Part shown: one piece after another, positions 1 to 11,164 of the stretch | Layout of the letters: each line of letters starts with the position of its first letter | How positions within the stretch are numbered: the stretch's first letter is position 1 | Source of the DNA: Larix kaempferi | Taxonomy: Eukaryota > Streptophyta > Pinopsida > Pinales > Pinaceae | NCBI GenBank assembly: GCA_027924585.1 | Contig: BSBM01000600.1 | Coordinates: 15,063,001-15,127,000, forward strand | DNA length: 64,000 bases | Direction: 5' to 3' | Translations under genes and position numbers: made by a program | The notes under the pieces: model-generated | What the model saw: the letters and a program-made list of their open reading frames with translations, nothing else | Database searches by the model: none | What the model was told of the DNA's origin: nothing

Positions 1-561
1 TCCTTCATGCAAAATCAAGGTTTAGTGGCATGCTGAATGGAAGTTTAATAACACATATGGGATGTGAGTCTTTTGGGAGAGACCACGTGGGAAAATTTGG
101 CCATGCAACTAAAGCATGCAAATAGAAATATTTTGACACACCCTCTCACATGAACTCTCTCACTCTCTCGCTTTGCACAGATGCAGGGGGAGTCCATTGT
201 ATTTTTATTTTTTTCAGTGAACCATCTTTCCTGGTGGGGTGCGGGTTCCGAACTGTGATTCAACCATGTTTAAGAAATTGTAAACTATCATCTAGAATGG
301 TTGGGAGTTAACTTCCATGTTGAACCGGTGCTATGCTTCTAGTGAATTAATGAACTTTGTATGAACCTTCCTCGATGGAATTTCTGGGCATTGGTTAACA
401 GTGGAGGTATTTCATTGTTGTGCTTTTGGAAAGGAAATTGAGGAAGGAAATGCACTATTTGGTGTGTAATTGGTTGGTGCCAAATTCTTGAAATATTGAG
501 AAAGAATCATTTTGTTTTGTGTGAAATTGTTTAGTGCCACATTTATGAAGAAACCTGGTGA
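1..561. other. Left flank of the nest, no gene seen
   Basis: AT-rich sequence without a convincing coding frame, LTR, primer-binding site or tandem array. It lies outside element C, whose target duplication starts at 562. Its natural continuation before C inserted is the sequence from 51307 onward. Nothing else is supportable here. Confidence 0.6.
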
Positions 562-566
562 GGATT
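562..566. repeat. Target-site duplication of element C (GGATT), left copy
   Basis: GGATT at 562-566 is repeated at 51302-51306, immediately outside the two C LTRs. A 5-bp duplication is the expected integrase footprint. The perfect match across 50.7 kb is the main evidence that both LTRs belong to one insertion. Confidence 0.85.
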
Positions 567-1530
567 AGTTTATGGACAATCTATAAAGGCAAGCATAAAT
601 GGATCTCCCTTGTTTGAATGGTTCAAATCTAGAACAAAACAGGTACATAATACATATAACTTCCCTAGATTGATAAAATTGCAAAGTAAGTTAAGAGATA
701 ACTCACCTTATGAGCACAATTCCTTTCTCTTTGCTTAATTAAACTCCTTGATCTCCAGATCTTTAGCCACAAAACATGAAACAAGTGGAAACAAACAAGT
801 AGTGATAGCATGTAATCATAAATCAATCTAGATTAGCAGTCAAAGAAGCTAATACTAAACACTATAATGACAAGATGTTTATGGAAATAATTTGTATTAA
901 TGTAATTACAGAAAGTAAAAAGAGAGTAGTTACAACCGAGCTTTGACGTCGTAACACCATCCGAATGATCTTAGCCTCAAAAATCAAATATTTGCCTCCT
1001 ATGGATGAAAGGGATTTCCTAGCAGAATTTCACCAACATGTAGGTACTCTATCCTCCCTCCCTTAACCATGGAGAGGGGGTTAATATTTATAGGCCTAAG
1101 AGGATAGGAGAGGTTGAGTATTTGTGGGAGAATATTAAGGGATCATCCCACTAGGTAAGGGGATCGAGTGTCACCTTTCCTAACATGTAGGGATAAGCCT
1201 CCACTCAACCAAAGGTTCGAGAAGTCGCTCAAAGCTTCTATTTTTCCATTTTGACCAACAGCGACGCACCTTGCACACTAGAAACTCGCATCATTGAAGG
1301 GTGATGCATTTTGTGCAAGGGAAACTCGCGTCATCGACGCGCTCTATCAATGTGCAGAGTCTGTCACCTAAGGTCTGACGCACCTTGCTAATGAGCAAGA
1401 TGCGTTAGGGTGACTACAAAAAGTTAAAAGGTCAACATCAACTCTCCATTTAATCATTTAACGCAATTGCTTTAGGAATTAGGGCACATAGAGGACACAT
1501 AACTCAACATGATGATATTTTAGTGTAACA
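567..1530 (-). repeat. Element C 3' LTR
   Basis: Matches 50379-51301 along its length and ends at the same TGTAACA terminus. The first two bases are AG where TG is expected, a decayed terminus. It is about 40 bp longer than its partner because of extra sequence near 1290-1330, inside a stretch rich in GACGC/GCGTC words. A TATAAATA box reads on the minus strand at 1085-1092. Divergence is clearly higher than for the other LTR pairs in the window, so C is the oldest dated insertion. Confidence 0.88.
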
Positions 1531-1545
1531 AAATGCCCCCCAAAT
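1531..1545 (-). other. Element C polypurine tract
   Basis: On the minus strand this reads ATTTGGGGGGCATTT and abuts the TGTTACAC start of the 3' LTR. It is the position and composition expected of the plus-strand primer. Confidence 0.8.
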
Positions 1546-2338
1546 CATGACGCTAGCAAAATAGGGTAGGTGAAATGTTTTTCAATATGAGGGTTTGAGG
1601 CAAGGATCATCGGTTGGAGTGACGAACAAAGACTCCTGCAGTGAAATAGACGATGAGATAGATGTCTCAAATGACTCATAACATGGCTTCTAGCCAATAC
1701 AATGTAGATCCATGGTAGTATCGACTAAATTAACACAATCATGGCTACTAGACACAAGCATAGATCCATGATGAGATGATTACACAGCCATGACTAATAC
1801 AAAAGTGGATTTGTATGATATGACTCAAAAAATCTCCATCGCAACCTGGGTAAGATACATGAGTTAACCTAGGGTCTTCAAGCCAAACCTGTAATGATAC
1901 GAATCTAACCATGTGATTACAATGTTTTGAAGTCGAACATGGTAGAAACCACTTGATTATCGGTCATTAATGTATACCATTAACAAGTACGAGGGTAATC
2001 ACCATTGATGTCAATGATCCCCAAGGTATCATAGTACATACCATCGAATGTGAATCAATGAGTTGAGGTTGAACATTTGGTGGAACATTTCAATCAGAAG
2101 GCAATGATGTGAACTTACTATTGAAAGTGAGGTATCGTTCCATTGAGGCATGCAGGCCCAAGGTACTTGATTGTATTCTAGTTTTAATCCTCGGATGATG
2201 TGTTGAAGTCGACAAGGATAAACCTGTCGAAGGAGGGCCATAATGTTTCCCCCATCATCGACATGAAACAAGATCAAATATTTTTTTTAGTGGATCGGAC
2301 TGTAGATTGATGTTTGATACTGACTAAGGGATGAACGA
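1546..2338 (-). other. Element C 3' untranslated segment
   Basis: Sequence between the C polypurine tract and the element A insertion point. I see no credible ORF or array. It resumes at 11165 beyond element A. Confidence 0.6.
2334..2338. repeat. Target-site duplication of element A, one mismatch
   Basis: AACGA at 2334-2338 and AGCGA at 11160-11164 flank element A. Four of five bases agree, consistent with one later substitution. Confidence 0.6.
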
Positions 2339-3050
2339 TGTTGGCACGGGATAGATCCGTAGGAAGTGCGGAAGCTGACAGGTGCGAAAGGGTCACTCCG
2401 CGGAAGAAGGACCTTTTGCCACTTTTTTCGGAAGTATAAGTATTGTTAAATAAGTTGAGTCGGTCATGTGGACCATTTTGTAAAATGATGCAAGCATATA
2501 AATAAAGCAAGATTGTAATCCTAAGGGCATCGAAGTTTTGAATGATAATCCTAACTGGGACCTATTCGGCATCCACGGTGTTATGTTTTAACTGTTTCTG
2601 CGACGGGTTTTTCCGCAGTATTTAATGAATGCATGGAGATGTTCGGTTATGAGATCTATCTTTTGTCTTTTACAATGATGAAAAATTGTGTATGTTTATG
2701 ATATTGCGGATTGATGATGCTTAAAGATGATTAAGTAGGATGAGTTTGTTAATATGAATGGTTTATGATAAATCTGTGAATTGCTTCTGATGCGAATGAT
2801 AAGTGAATAATTGATCATAGAATTAGTTATCTCTGGTTCGTGCGATAGTGTGGATTCTAGGTGTAAGAGCATATCCTCCTCGCCACTGCGGAAACTTGGT
2901 TCCTGTAGCACCCTTATCCACCTCGAGTGAGACCTCACCTGCTTCGCAGGTGTTGCTGGGAAGAGTAACTCCTTTCCGGGCAGGTGAATAAGGGGTTGTT
3001 GGTGTTGTTGACGACAGTGTGAACCCTTGTCGAAAGACCCTGTGTCAACA
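2339..3050 (+). repeat. Element A 5' LTR
   Basis: Begins TGTTGGCACGGG and ends TGTGTCAACA, with a near-copy at 10459-11159. A TATAAATA box lies at 2497-2504, about 160 bp in, preceded by the small inverted repeat GGTCATGTGGACC. Confidence 0.9.
2497..2504 (+). promoter_or_regulatory. Probable TATA box of the element A 5' LTR
   Basis: TATAAATA in the LTR with an AT-rich follow-on. It is conserved in the 3' LTR near 10615, as expected for the U3/R promoter. Confidence 0.55.
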
Positions 3051-3052
3051 AA

Positions 3053-3070
3053 TGGTTCCGTTGCCGGGAC
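3053..3070 (+). other. Element A primer-binding site
   Basis: TGGTTCCGTTGCCGGGAC lies two bases after the LTR end. It closely resembles the TGGCGCCGTTGCCGGGGA-type sites common in plant Ty3/gypsy elements. I did not assign the tRNA. Confidence 0.75.
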
Positions 3071-3091
3071 CCTGAGAAGAGAGAAGAGGAT

Positions 3092-3640
3092 ATGTTGTGG
3101 CATCCGATGAAGCCAGAGATCCAAGAGTGGTTCAGTCAGAAAGCAGAAGAGTTCGCGAAGGAAGAAAGAAGGAACCCGGTACAGACGGTAGAAAGTTGGT
3201 TACAAAAGCACATATATTCGGATATCCATGAGATATTCTTCGTCGAGTTTGCAATAATACTACAGGAGTGGCTCGCGCAGTTGACATTCAGAGGACATAC
3301 CAACCAAAGTATTAGGTCAGATTAGTGGACTCCAGAATTAATTCGACAGCTGAAGCAATTCAACAATACAGTATCGAGGGCTGTTGATTTCTGGGTCGAT
3401 AGTATCCTAGAGGGGTACATCACTAAGTTCGCAGTAGATACCAACAGTTCTTATAGCGACGCGGAAAGACAATTTTTCAGGGACCGAGGGGAAGGTTCGT
3501 CCTGTCGCTAAACCTGTGGATTAAGATGCTGGTGTGGGAAAATGGCATGTTGAAAATGATCGTCGATGAGTAGACAGATCGGTGTGCAAGGGTTGTAGGT
3601 ATCGCATGGTTACGGATCCGCTAGGAAAGATGCAGGGTAG
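3092..3640 (+). pseudogene. Element A gag N-terminal region, decayed
   Basis: A 77-codon frame opens 22 bases after the primer-binding site (3092-3325) and stops at a TAG. The same frame continues with gag-like helical composition (TPELIRQLKQFN, then VDFWVDSILEGYI) to about 3510. It probably encodes the N-terminal part of gag. The start at 3092 is the first ATG after the primer-binding site. Identity is inferred from position and composition only. Confidence 0.45.
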
Positions 3641-4649
3641 ATGGACATGAGCGATGATGAATTTTTAAGGGAATTTGAGGAAGACTGTGGCACATTGAGA
3701 AGTGGAACGATATTTCGGTGTCCTGATAAGAGGAGGAGGACTGAGGAAGAATCCCTTGAGAGGATCGGAAGGGAAGACTACGTAACAGGGCCACAAAGGA
3801 CAGATCTCCCTTATTACGAGGAGGAAAGCGGTGACCAGGCTACCCCAGAAGAAGGACGGATACCACATACCTTCAACCCCGCGCACCACTTATCAATTTA
3901 AAGGAAAAACCACAAATAAATCACAGAGATGCCCCACGTGTAGCAGAAAAAGTAGCACATCAGTAAGTAACAATAGTAGGAACACCACGATGGCGGACGA
4001 TACCAAGATGTCGAGCTTTGTAGGAGATGGGACAGAGGATCCCAAACAGTTTTGGTTTATATGGGAAGCAATGTGGACTGTGAAGCAAATCCAAGATGAA
4101 GACATCAAAAAGGGAAAGTTGGCGACGACCTTTCGAGGCCGGGCACTGAACTGGTTCATAAAGTTTACCAAGGTTCTAGGAAAAACGCTGGCAGAAATTA
4201 AAACAGCGATGATTCAGGAATTTAAAAAACCCAAGTCATAAGCACAGTACATTACTGAGCTCAAAGAGATTAGGCAATACTTGAATGAGCCAGTATGGGA
4301 GTTTGATCAGAGATACAAGACACTCATAGCGAAAGTCATTTTTCCAATAAACGACCTACAGCATAAAGAGTGGTTTATCATCGAGATGGTACCACATATT
4401 TGAGGACCATTGATGCAGCAGAAGGTTGCAGATCAAGCTGAAGCATTAGAAATCGCAATGAATCTAGAGGCTTCGTTAATCGAAGAGACTCGAGCTGGAA
4501 TGGACAAGATTCAAGCACAACTAGCTACGTTGATGCTCCAACTACAGGACATGAAGCAAGGAAAAGATACCCGCGCAAATGTATGGTGCACCAGATGCAG
4601 GACGGAAGGCCACCATAAGGTAAATGTTCAATGTTTCAACAGTATTTGA
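3641..4649 (+). pseudogene. Element A gag core (capsid-like), broken
   Basis: An acidic 86-codon frame (3641-3901) overlaps a second frame (3831-4241) that carries the recognisable retrotransposon gag core: FVGDGTEDPKQFWF, then TTFRGRALNWFIKF at about 4123-4164. The frame stops with TAA at 4241 (apparently from CAA), resumes through YLNEPVWEFDQRYKTL, meets another stop near 4402, and continues in the same frame to 4649 (MDKIQAQLATLMLQLQDM, a short coiled-coil stretch). Gag forms the virus-like particle in the cytoplasm. The breaks are stop codons rather than frameshifts over 3831-4649. Confidence 0.7.
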
Positions 4650-5653
4650 ATTCGAGGGCACCGAACCCCCTTCGCCAAGAAGGCCTTCCATAGTGTCCTA
4701 TTTTCCAGGCCAGGGGACATCGACCAGAGGACTGCATATACTTACAGAAGATAGTGTCGAAACCAGCAAGTCTATATCGTAAATTCTGTCGATCAGTGGG
4801 GCACGATGAAAAGGATTGCAGAGCCCATTATTTGTTGCAAGAACGAAACATGGATGCATACCTAGTAAAGGTAGAATAGCAACAACTGGGACTACAGTAG
4901 TCGCAGTACACCCAGCCGCAACTGCAATTTATTCAGACACCACAATTTGACTAAGGACAATACGAGAAACTACAGTATGGTGCACCGCAGTATCCGCAAC
5001 CACATTACCAGCAGCCACTATATCAACAATACCCACAACCGCAGTATCAGCAACCATAGTATCAACAGGCGTAGTACGGACCACCACGCGGAGGAATTTG
5101 TGTAGGATTCCACAGAGGACATGGTGGTGGTGTAGGAAGAGGAGGAGCCACCGGACGGGGTCGAGGACCTCCTACATGTTATAATTGTGGGAAACAAGGA
5201 CATTTCGCAAGGGATTGCCCCAATCCGGCCCCGCAATGCACGTATTACAGCAGAACGGACTATGCTATAGAGGATTTCCCACAGCTCATTTCCAAATGGA
5301 AAACAAAGAACCTGCCAACCCCGTTGAACCAAAACCAGAATCAAAATCAGAACCAACCAGCGGTACAGAAAATATCAGTAGAAGTTAGGAGATATTCTGT
5401 GGCAGTAGGAATAGTGACGCGAGGAGGAGCAGTAACGGGAGTTGACAAACCACAGCTCAGTTTCCGACCAGTAGGAAATAAAAATGTTACATTTGACGCA
5501 GGGGCAGAAAAGGACACTTTCCTAAAATCGGAGAAGGAGGTGCTGCGACAGATGAGGAACGTACCTCTTCAAGAAGAAATCCATGATATGCCATCGATGT
5601 TCGACCGGATGAAGTCGCAAAGAAAGGCCACTACCTTAAGAGCCTTCCTATAG
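4590..5653 (+). pseudogene. Element A nucleocapsid region with zinc knuckles and a Q/P/Y-rich linker
   Basis: Three Cys/His clusters lie in succession. CTRCRTEGHH near 4594 has lost its spacing to the last Cys. FCRSVGHDEKDC near 4790 has Arg where the first Cys of the knuckle is expected. CYNCGKQGHFARDC at 5177-5218 is a perfect CX2CX4HX4C knuckle that would bind packaged RNA. Between them (about 4880-5090) is a Gln/Pro/Tyr-rich low-complexity linker with several stops, then a Gly/Arg-rich stretch. A basic-acidic frame (5324-5653) leads toward the protease. The pieces lie in different frames, so at least one frameshift is present. Confidence 0.65.
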
Positions 5654-5723
5654 AGATGCTTAGCGTTAGCAAAGGATGAGGAGGCATTAAAGGAGATATA
5701 CAACCTATTGAGTCAATAGGAGG

Positions 5724-6575
5724 GTGGACATCAGGAACTCAGGGTCAATCGCATACATAAGAAAAGGAAGACAAGTAGGGACTCGAGAGATGAGGATGTC
5801 GGCACAAATCGAAGCGTTCGATATCGACTCCATTATTTTGGACTTAGGGTCAAATGTGAACATTCTGACAAAACAAACGTGGGAAACGATGGGAAAACCA
5901 CAAATGACCTGGTCACTGGTACAGCTGCGATTGGCAAACCAGAGCAAGGTCACCCCCCTTGGCCAAGTGTGTCAACTTCCCCTCGAAATTGAAGGACTTC
6001 GAACATATGTCGATTTCGATGTTATAGAAATAATAGATAACACATGTCTGTATCCAACACTATTGGGAATCGATTGGGCCATGGAAAATAGGGCGATAAT
6101 CAATTTTAAGAAGCGGACCATGTCATTTGAAGATCGGGAAATAAGAGTTGTTGCACCGTTAGATCCTGCGAAAGGACAACGATACGTGGAGCCCACCAGT
6201 GATGAATATGCGGAAGGATGGGATATCCTGTATAAAATTTTGAAAGATTATATCAATACAACTGATGAAGGGGAGTTAGAATGGCGCAGCTCTAGTTCAA
6301 CATCTTCGGACTCAGATGAGGCGTTGGAAAATTGGCAAAACCGACTTCATGAGGTGTTGTTTCGCAGATGTGCAAGGATTAAACAGTCGGTGCGTTGGGT
6401 GGCTATTGAGGAGTGCGCGCTGCCAACGTACGAAGGATTACCAAATTTGATCACCTTCTTAAGAGAATTCGAAGAAAAGGTAGCGGAACCGCAGAGACTC
6501 TTGGCCATGGAGGAAGCCTTGAAGGCTACTCTTGCGCACTGGTGGGCAGCGCATATGCCAAGGATATCAAACTAG
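5724..6575 (+). pseudogene. Element A retropepsin (aspartic protease) running into a gag-like segment
   Basis: A 283-codon frame. Residues ~26-110 are a retropepsin-like fold: the active-site triad is DLG (residues 40-42, in IILDLGSNVNIL) rather than D[ST]G. This looks like a family feature, because the surrounding residues are conserved in style. Further on, YPTLLGIDWA supplies the usual hydrophobic-Gly motif. From about residue 195 the product changes: a Ser-rich spacer, then LITFLREFEEKV and ALKATLAHWWAAH, which look like a gag/capsid segment. The protease matures gag-pol in the particle. The frame starts inside the polyprotein, so the first ATG is not a true start. Confidence 0.7.
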
Positions 6576-7161
6576 CCACTATGCCGACGCCTCCTGGAGG
6601 TACGTTTCGGAGACACCACAGCATGGAACGGATCGACAAAAGTACGATGGCAAAGGTAACCCACACGAACATGTGAAGGCTTGTCAGCACCAATGGGCAG
6701 TACGACCGGAGCAGGAGTGGGTGCATGCCTTTGTGCATACGTTGGATGGAGTACCGTGGAGTTGGTATGTCGCAACAGAGCTGGGACTCGGTACACTTTC
6801 TTGGGATCAGTTAACAATTGGATTTAGCCAAACGTTCTCCTCCTTAGATGAAAATCCCTTCATCCATAATGCACCTCAGGTAATCAGGATGAAGATTTTT
6901 GAGGTGGAACCGGCAATGCAGCTATCAGAACTCCGAACAGAATCTGTGGAAGTAAATAAACATTCGGATGAATCAAGAAACACAGCGACCCCCATGCAAA
7001 CTGAGTTGGATAAAACCCAATACCAACCGCATCAACAAAAACCAGCCGCGATAATCAGACGGATCAATGTAGAACTGCTGACAAAGAACATTGGGAAGTA
7101 CGTCATTGTAACCCAGCGGAACATTCAAAGGACAACCGCAGTAGAGAACCCCAAGGTATGA
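6532..7161 (+). pseudogene. Element A second gag-like domain, downstream of the protease
   Basis: A 209-codon frame with features of a retrotransposon gag (capsid) domain: GNPHEHVKACQHQW, then WVHAFVHTLDGVPWSWYVAT and a DQLTIGFSQTFSS segment. It overlaps the end of the protease frame by 44 bases in another phase. With LREFEEKV/WWAAH just upstream, it implies that capsid-like sequence sits on both sides of the protease. It could be a diverged gag duplicate or one acquired from another element. The C-terminal third is polar and not recognised. Confidence 0.55.
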
Positions 7162-7471
7162 TGACGTATCGACGCGGCGGTACTCATCATGGTGAAATAA
7201 AAATAAATAAAAAATAGGTATCACACGAATCACAATAAATGACAAAAAGTTGTCGACGCGATAGACCCAAGATGGAAGCATCCACGATGAGTGATAGTCC
7301 AATCCGGCATTCAAGGCACTAAAGGCCGCATTTATACCACACTGAACAATGCCAAAACCAAGACACTGGGAGTTAATATCCAACACAGGCGATGGATTTG
7401 GCGATTCCCGATGAGAATTGGCAATGATGGCCCCGAATGGATGAACACTACCAACTGGTATATAGAATGCA

Positions 7472-10420
7472 ATGGGGAAACAGGTTCAACTACTGCTGTA
7501 TTCCAGGACCAAAATGGAAGTATATGTGTCTAGCACCAGCAATGAAAGACCACAGGCCACACCGATTGTTCAGGAGCAGCCCAAAGTCATGTCGTCAATC
7601 CCACATAAGAAAAAGAGGAGTGCGACTCGACCCCCTGATACTGGTCAGGAGACAAAGAAGGCCACCAGGGCATCCACCAGAAATAAGAATGGCACTACAA
7701 GATCCTCAGTTGTTGAATATTTGCAGGAGGTATACGACAGTCCCATGCTTTCAAAATACGTTCCACCTCATCGGGCAGGGGCGCCCACACTATGGATTAA
7801 CAAAAATGACAAATACACCATTGCAGTCGCACCAGTACCCCTAGGGGTTCAGACTAGTGGGGATATTGTCACCAAGTTGCAGACATTACAATACACTGAC
7901 CATGATCTAGCTAAGTTTATAGAGTATGCAGAAGCTTACGAGGACATCCCCCATGTGGGTGGCCCAACCACGAAGGAACCAAGGGAGTGGGCACAGGGAT
8001 TGGCACAATCAGGGTTGCTTGGCATCATCCTTCTACCACATTTTGGGCACCTAGCACAGGTAAACACATGCGTCAAGCAAATCCTTGCATGCTTCCATGA
8101 TAGATCCCTGTGGCTGCATGAGAGAATCCCAGTTACCATCGACCTTGTCGCCAAAGTCACTGGCCTACCACAAGAGGAAGTCGACCCTTCACAATTTTTC
8201 CAGGGAAAGGATAATGATAAAAAAGTAGCCGAGCAGTTGGCTATAAAGTATAGGGTACAGAAGGATTCCCGAGGCTACCTAATTCACACAATTAACAACC
8301 AAGCGGTCCGAGTTGCAGCAAAAATACTGGCAGTCAAGGTAACAAGGAAAAATCGACCGATGCAATGCAATTCAAGGGTCATTGCAGTAGCAGAACGATG
8401 TGCCATAGGAGGAAGGATGAACTTGGCTCAATTCATGCTGCACAAATTGACCGAGGACGCATATCATGCCCAAGAACATGGAAGGCCCTTTACGTATTCG
8501 TGGTTACTCCTCCTGATTTCCTTAACAGCATGGAGGGAACCAGACGACTACCAAGGGGTGGACCTTAAGGAATCGCGAGTGTGCGATGGTGCGTGGTACC
8601 AGAACTTGTGGGAAACTACCGATAAGGAACGATAGCAGGAGAATGTTATCCAGTTCTACATTTGGCTCGAGAGAATGCGGATGGATGCAATGATGATACC
8701 ATGGATCACACCGCAAGCTGCGACGAAGTATCAGTCCATTGCCGAAATATCTGTCGAAATGCACATGATTTACCTACAAGCACACACAGATTCGACCAAG
8801 CAATGGGTGAGAACACAGTACAAGCTCACTAAATCTGAGCTTGACAACATCATCACCCACTGGCCTGAGGAATGGAAGGTCCCTGTAGATCCAAAGGACA
8901 TTGAAGCGGCACAAGCAGCAGGCCACCAGAACCCGGAAAAGAATGATGAAGCTTCTGCCAACCAGAAGGAGGAACAAGAGATTGATGCGAAGGATCAAAT
9001 GGTCAACTCTGGTCACCACAGGGCCTCAATAGCTAACACCCCAACGGACCCAGATCTCGACCTTCAGTAGGAAGAACGACGGACAAAGAACCGAATGGAT
9101 CGCAACGACGATAGTACACGAGCTGAGCTCACTGCACAGCAGGACGACAGTCTGTTGGATAGTATTACGCAAATTATAGAGCACAACCCCCAGAAGGTTA
9201 CAAAGCATTCCGCAAACAATTTACAGTACATAGGGGAATTGTTAAATACAGTAGCGAATACGATAATCAACATTAGGGTACCACATGGGGATATCCAGCA
9301 AAACCTGTCGACTCCCAGAGTCGAGGTCGAGGTAGGAAACCAGAAACGCATAGTTCAAGTCGACACCCACGCCTTCTTTACAGGAGATGAGAACTTGGAC
9401 CTGGAGCTCCGAAAGGATCCCCTGACAATGATCGATTTCAACCTATTTCCAATGTTGACACTACATTGGGTCCAAGCGGCAGCAAATGCATAAATCTGGG
9501 ACCATGAGGCTGCGATGCACAATAATATGGTTGAGTACATGAAACAACTACAATGCAGTGAGATAGAGGCCCAGCATCTTCGAGACGACCATACTGCAGT
9601 ACGGGCTGCACAGGTACAGGATCTCGAGTAGAATACGCAATTAGAGAAATCCCTAGCTAACAAGGAAGCAGTCATCGCAGAACAGACCAGAGCGTAGACT
9701 GCGAAGGAAGAAATTGCGATGGAACGAACGGGGCTAGAAAGAGCGCTAGCAAAGGCATGCGAAACAGCAACGCTAGACGCATATGTTGTCCCAGACACCC
9801 AGGCTATCATGTCAGGAGTTGCTGTGAATGAGCTCTGAAAGGAAAAGGCAGAACTCCAGGCTCGAGTAACACCCAGCACACCGCCAGCACAAGTCCAGAG
9901 TCGACAGACGGCGATAGAAGAAGCAGTGATGGAAATCTAAGAGTTGGAACATTCTGCACAGAAGGTGGCTGTAAGTCTTACAAAATTCTGGGACAGGTTG
10001 GTCAAAGATGACCAATTAGCGACACTAAAGAAAATGCATCGCGAGGACGAAGAGTAGCTAGAAACGTTTAAGGGGTCATTTAACGCAATGCCCACCATGA
10101 CAAGGATGACAAAGACTGCGGAATTACAGAATATGAAGCAGCGAGCTGAAAAAGCCCATGAAAGAAAGCAACAACGAGTGGCACATTTGGACGAGCTTCA
10201 GGCAAAAGTAGAAGCCCTGATAGCAAGCATGATTCCAGAGATGAAACAAGTACAGGAGCGACTACAGGAGGTGCGACAAAAAGCGAGCAACCACCCAACG
10301 GAGCAGCAGGTGATGGAAAGTACACAGATTCACACATCAATGAAGGAGATAGTCGACCGGATCTGGACCACCTATGAGGACTTTCAACAGCAGCACAACA
10401 AACCAGTGGTGTCCAGCTGA
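7472..10420 (+). pseudogene. Element A extra ORF, about 980 codons, broken only by stop codons
   Basis: The longest open part (7472-8635, 387 codons) and the pieces 8675-9070, 9095-9493 and 10088-10420 are all in one reading frame. From 7472 to 10420 I count eight in-frame stops and no frameshift. The N-terminus is basic (KKKRSATRPP). The middle has a globular region with FHDRSLWLHERIPVTIDLV then KVTGLPQEEVDPSQFF, a style seen in uncharacterised extra ORFs of plant gypsy elements and in plant mobile-domain-like proteins. The last ~300 residues are Gln/Glu/Lys/Ala-rich and heptad-like, so probably coiled coil. The stops are mostly TAG or TAA at places where Gln would fit. Function unknown; no RT, RNase H or integrase motif. 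Confidence 0.65.
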
Positions 10421-10448
10421 AGTGGCTCGGGATGAGCCACAAGTTTGT

Positions 10449-10458
10449 GCTGGGGGAT
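10449..10458 (+). other. Element A polypurine tract
   Basis: GCTGGGGGAT directly precedes the 3' LTR, in the expected position for plus-strand priming. Confidence 0.6.
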
Positions 10459-11159
10459 TTTTTGCACGGGATAGATCCGCAGGAAGTGCGGAAGCCGACA
10501 GGTGCAAAATGGTCACTCCGCGGAAGAAGGACCTTTCGCCACTTTTTGCAGAAGTATAAGTATTGTTAAATAAGTTGAGTCGGTCATGTGGACCAGTGTA
10601 AATTGATGTAAGCATATAAATAAAGCAAGATTATAAGCCTAAGGGCATCGAAGTTTTGAATGATAATCCTAACTGGGACCTATTCGGCATCCACGGTGTT
10701 ATGTTTTGACTGTTTCTGCGATGAGTTTTTCCACAGTATTCAATGAATGCATGGAGATGTTAGGTTATGAGGTCTATCTTCTGTCTTTTACAATGATGAA
10801 CAATTGTGTATGTTTATGATATTGCAGATTGATGATGCTTAAAGATGATTAAGTAGGATGAATTTGTTAATATGAATGGTTTATGATAAATCTGTGAATT
10901 GCTTCTTATGCGAATGATAAGTGAATAATTGATCATAGAATTAATTATCTATGGTTCGTGCGATAGTGTGGATTCTAGGTGTAAGAGCATATCCTCCTTG
11001 CCACTGCGGAAGCTTGGTTCCTGCAGCACCCTTATCCGCCTCGGGTGAGACCTCACCTACTTCGCAGGTGTTGCTGGGAAGGGTAACTCCTTTCTGGACT
11101 GGTGAATAAGTGGTTGTTGACGATGGTGTGAACCCTTATCGAAAGACCCTGTGTCAACA
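10459..11159 (+). repeat. Element A 3' LTR
   Basis: Copy of 2339-3050, ending at the same TGTGTCAACA. The first bases are TT rather than TG. Differences from the 5' LTR are scattered and mostly transitions, plus a short deletion near 11118. Confidence 0.88.
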
Positions 11160-11164
11160 AGCGA

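Larger units (their letters stand above)
2339..11159 (+). mobile_element. Element A: non-autonomous Ty3/gypsy element with gag, protease and a long extra ORF
   Basis: LTRs of 712 bp (2339-3050) and about 701 bp (10459-11159), a primer-binding site at 3053 and a G-rich polypurine tract before the 3' LTR. Order: gag, nucleocapsid zinc knuckles, protease, a second gag-like domain, then a ~2.95-kb extra frame ending in coiled coil. No reverse transcriptase, RNase H or integrase motif is present between the protease and the 3' LTR, so it needed enzymes from another element. The LTRs differ by roughly 5-6% by eye, mostly transitions. It is inserted in the 3' region of C in the opposite orientation. 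Confidence 0.87.

Noticed and set aside
9355-9879. 174-codon minus-strand frame
   Set aside because: Antisense shadow of the coiled-coil end of the A extra ORF; no motif and Ser/Cys-rich composition.
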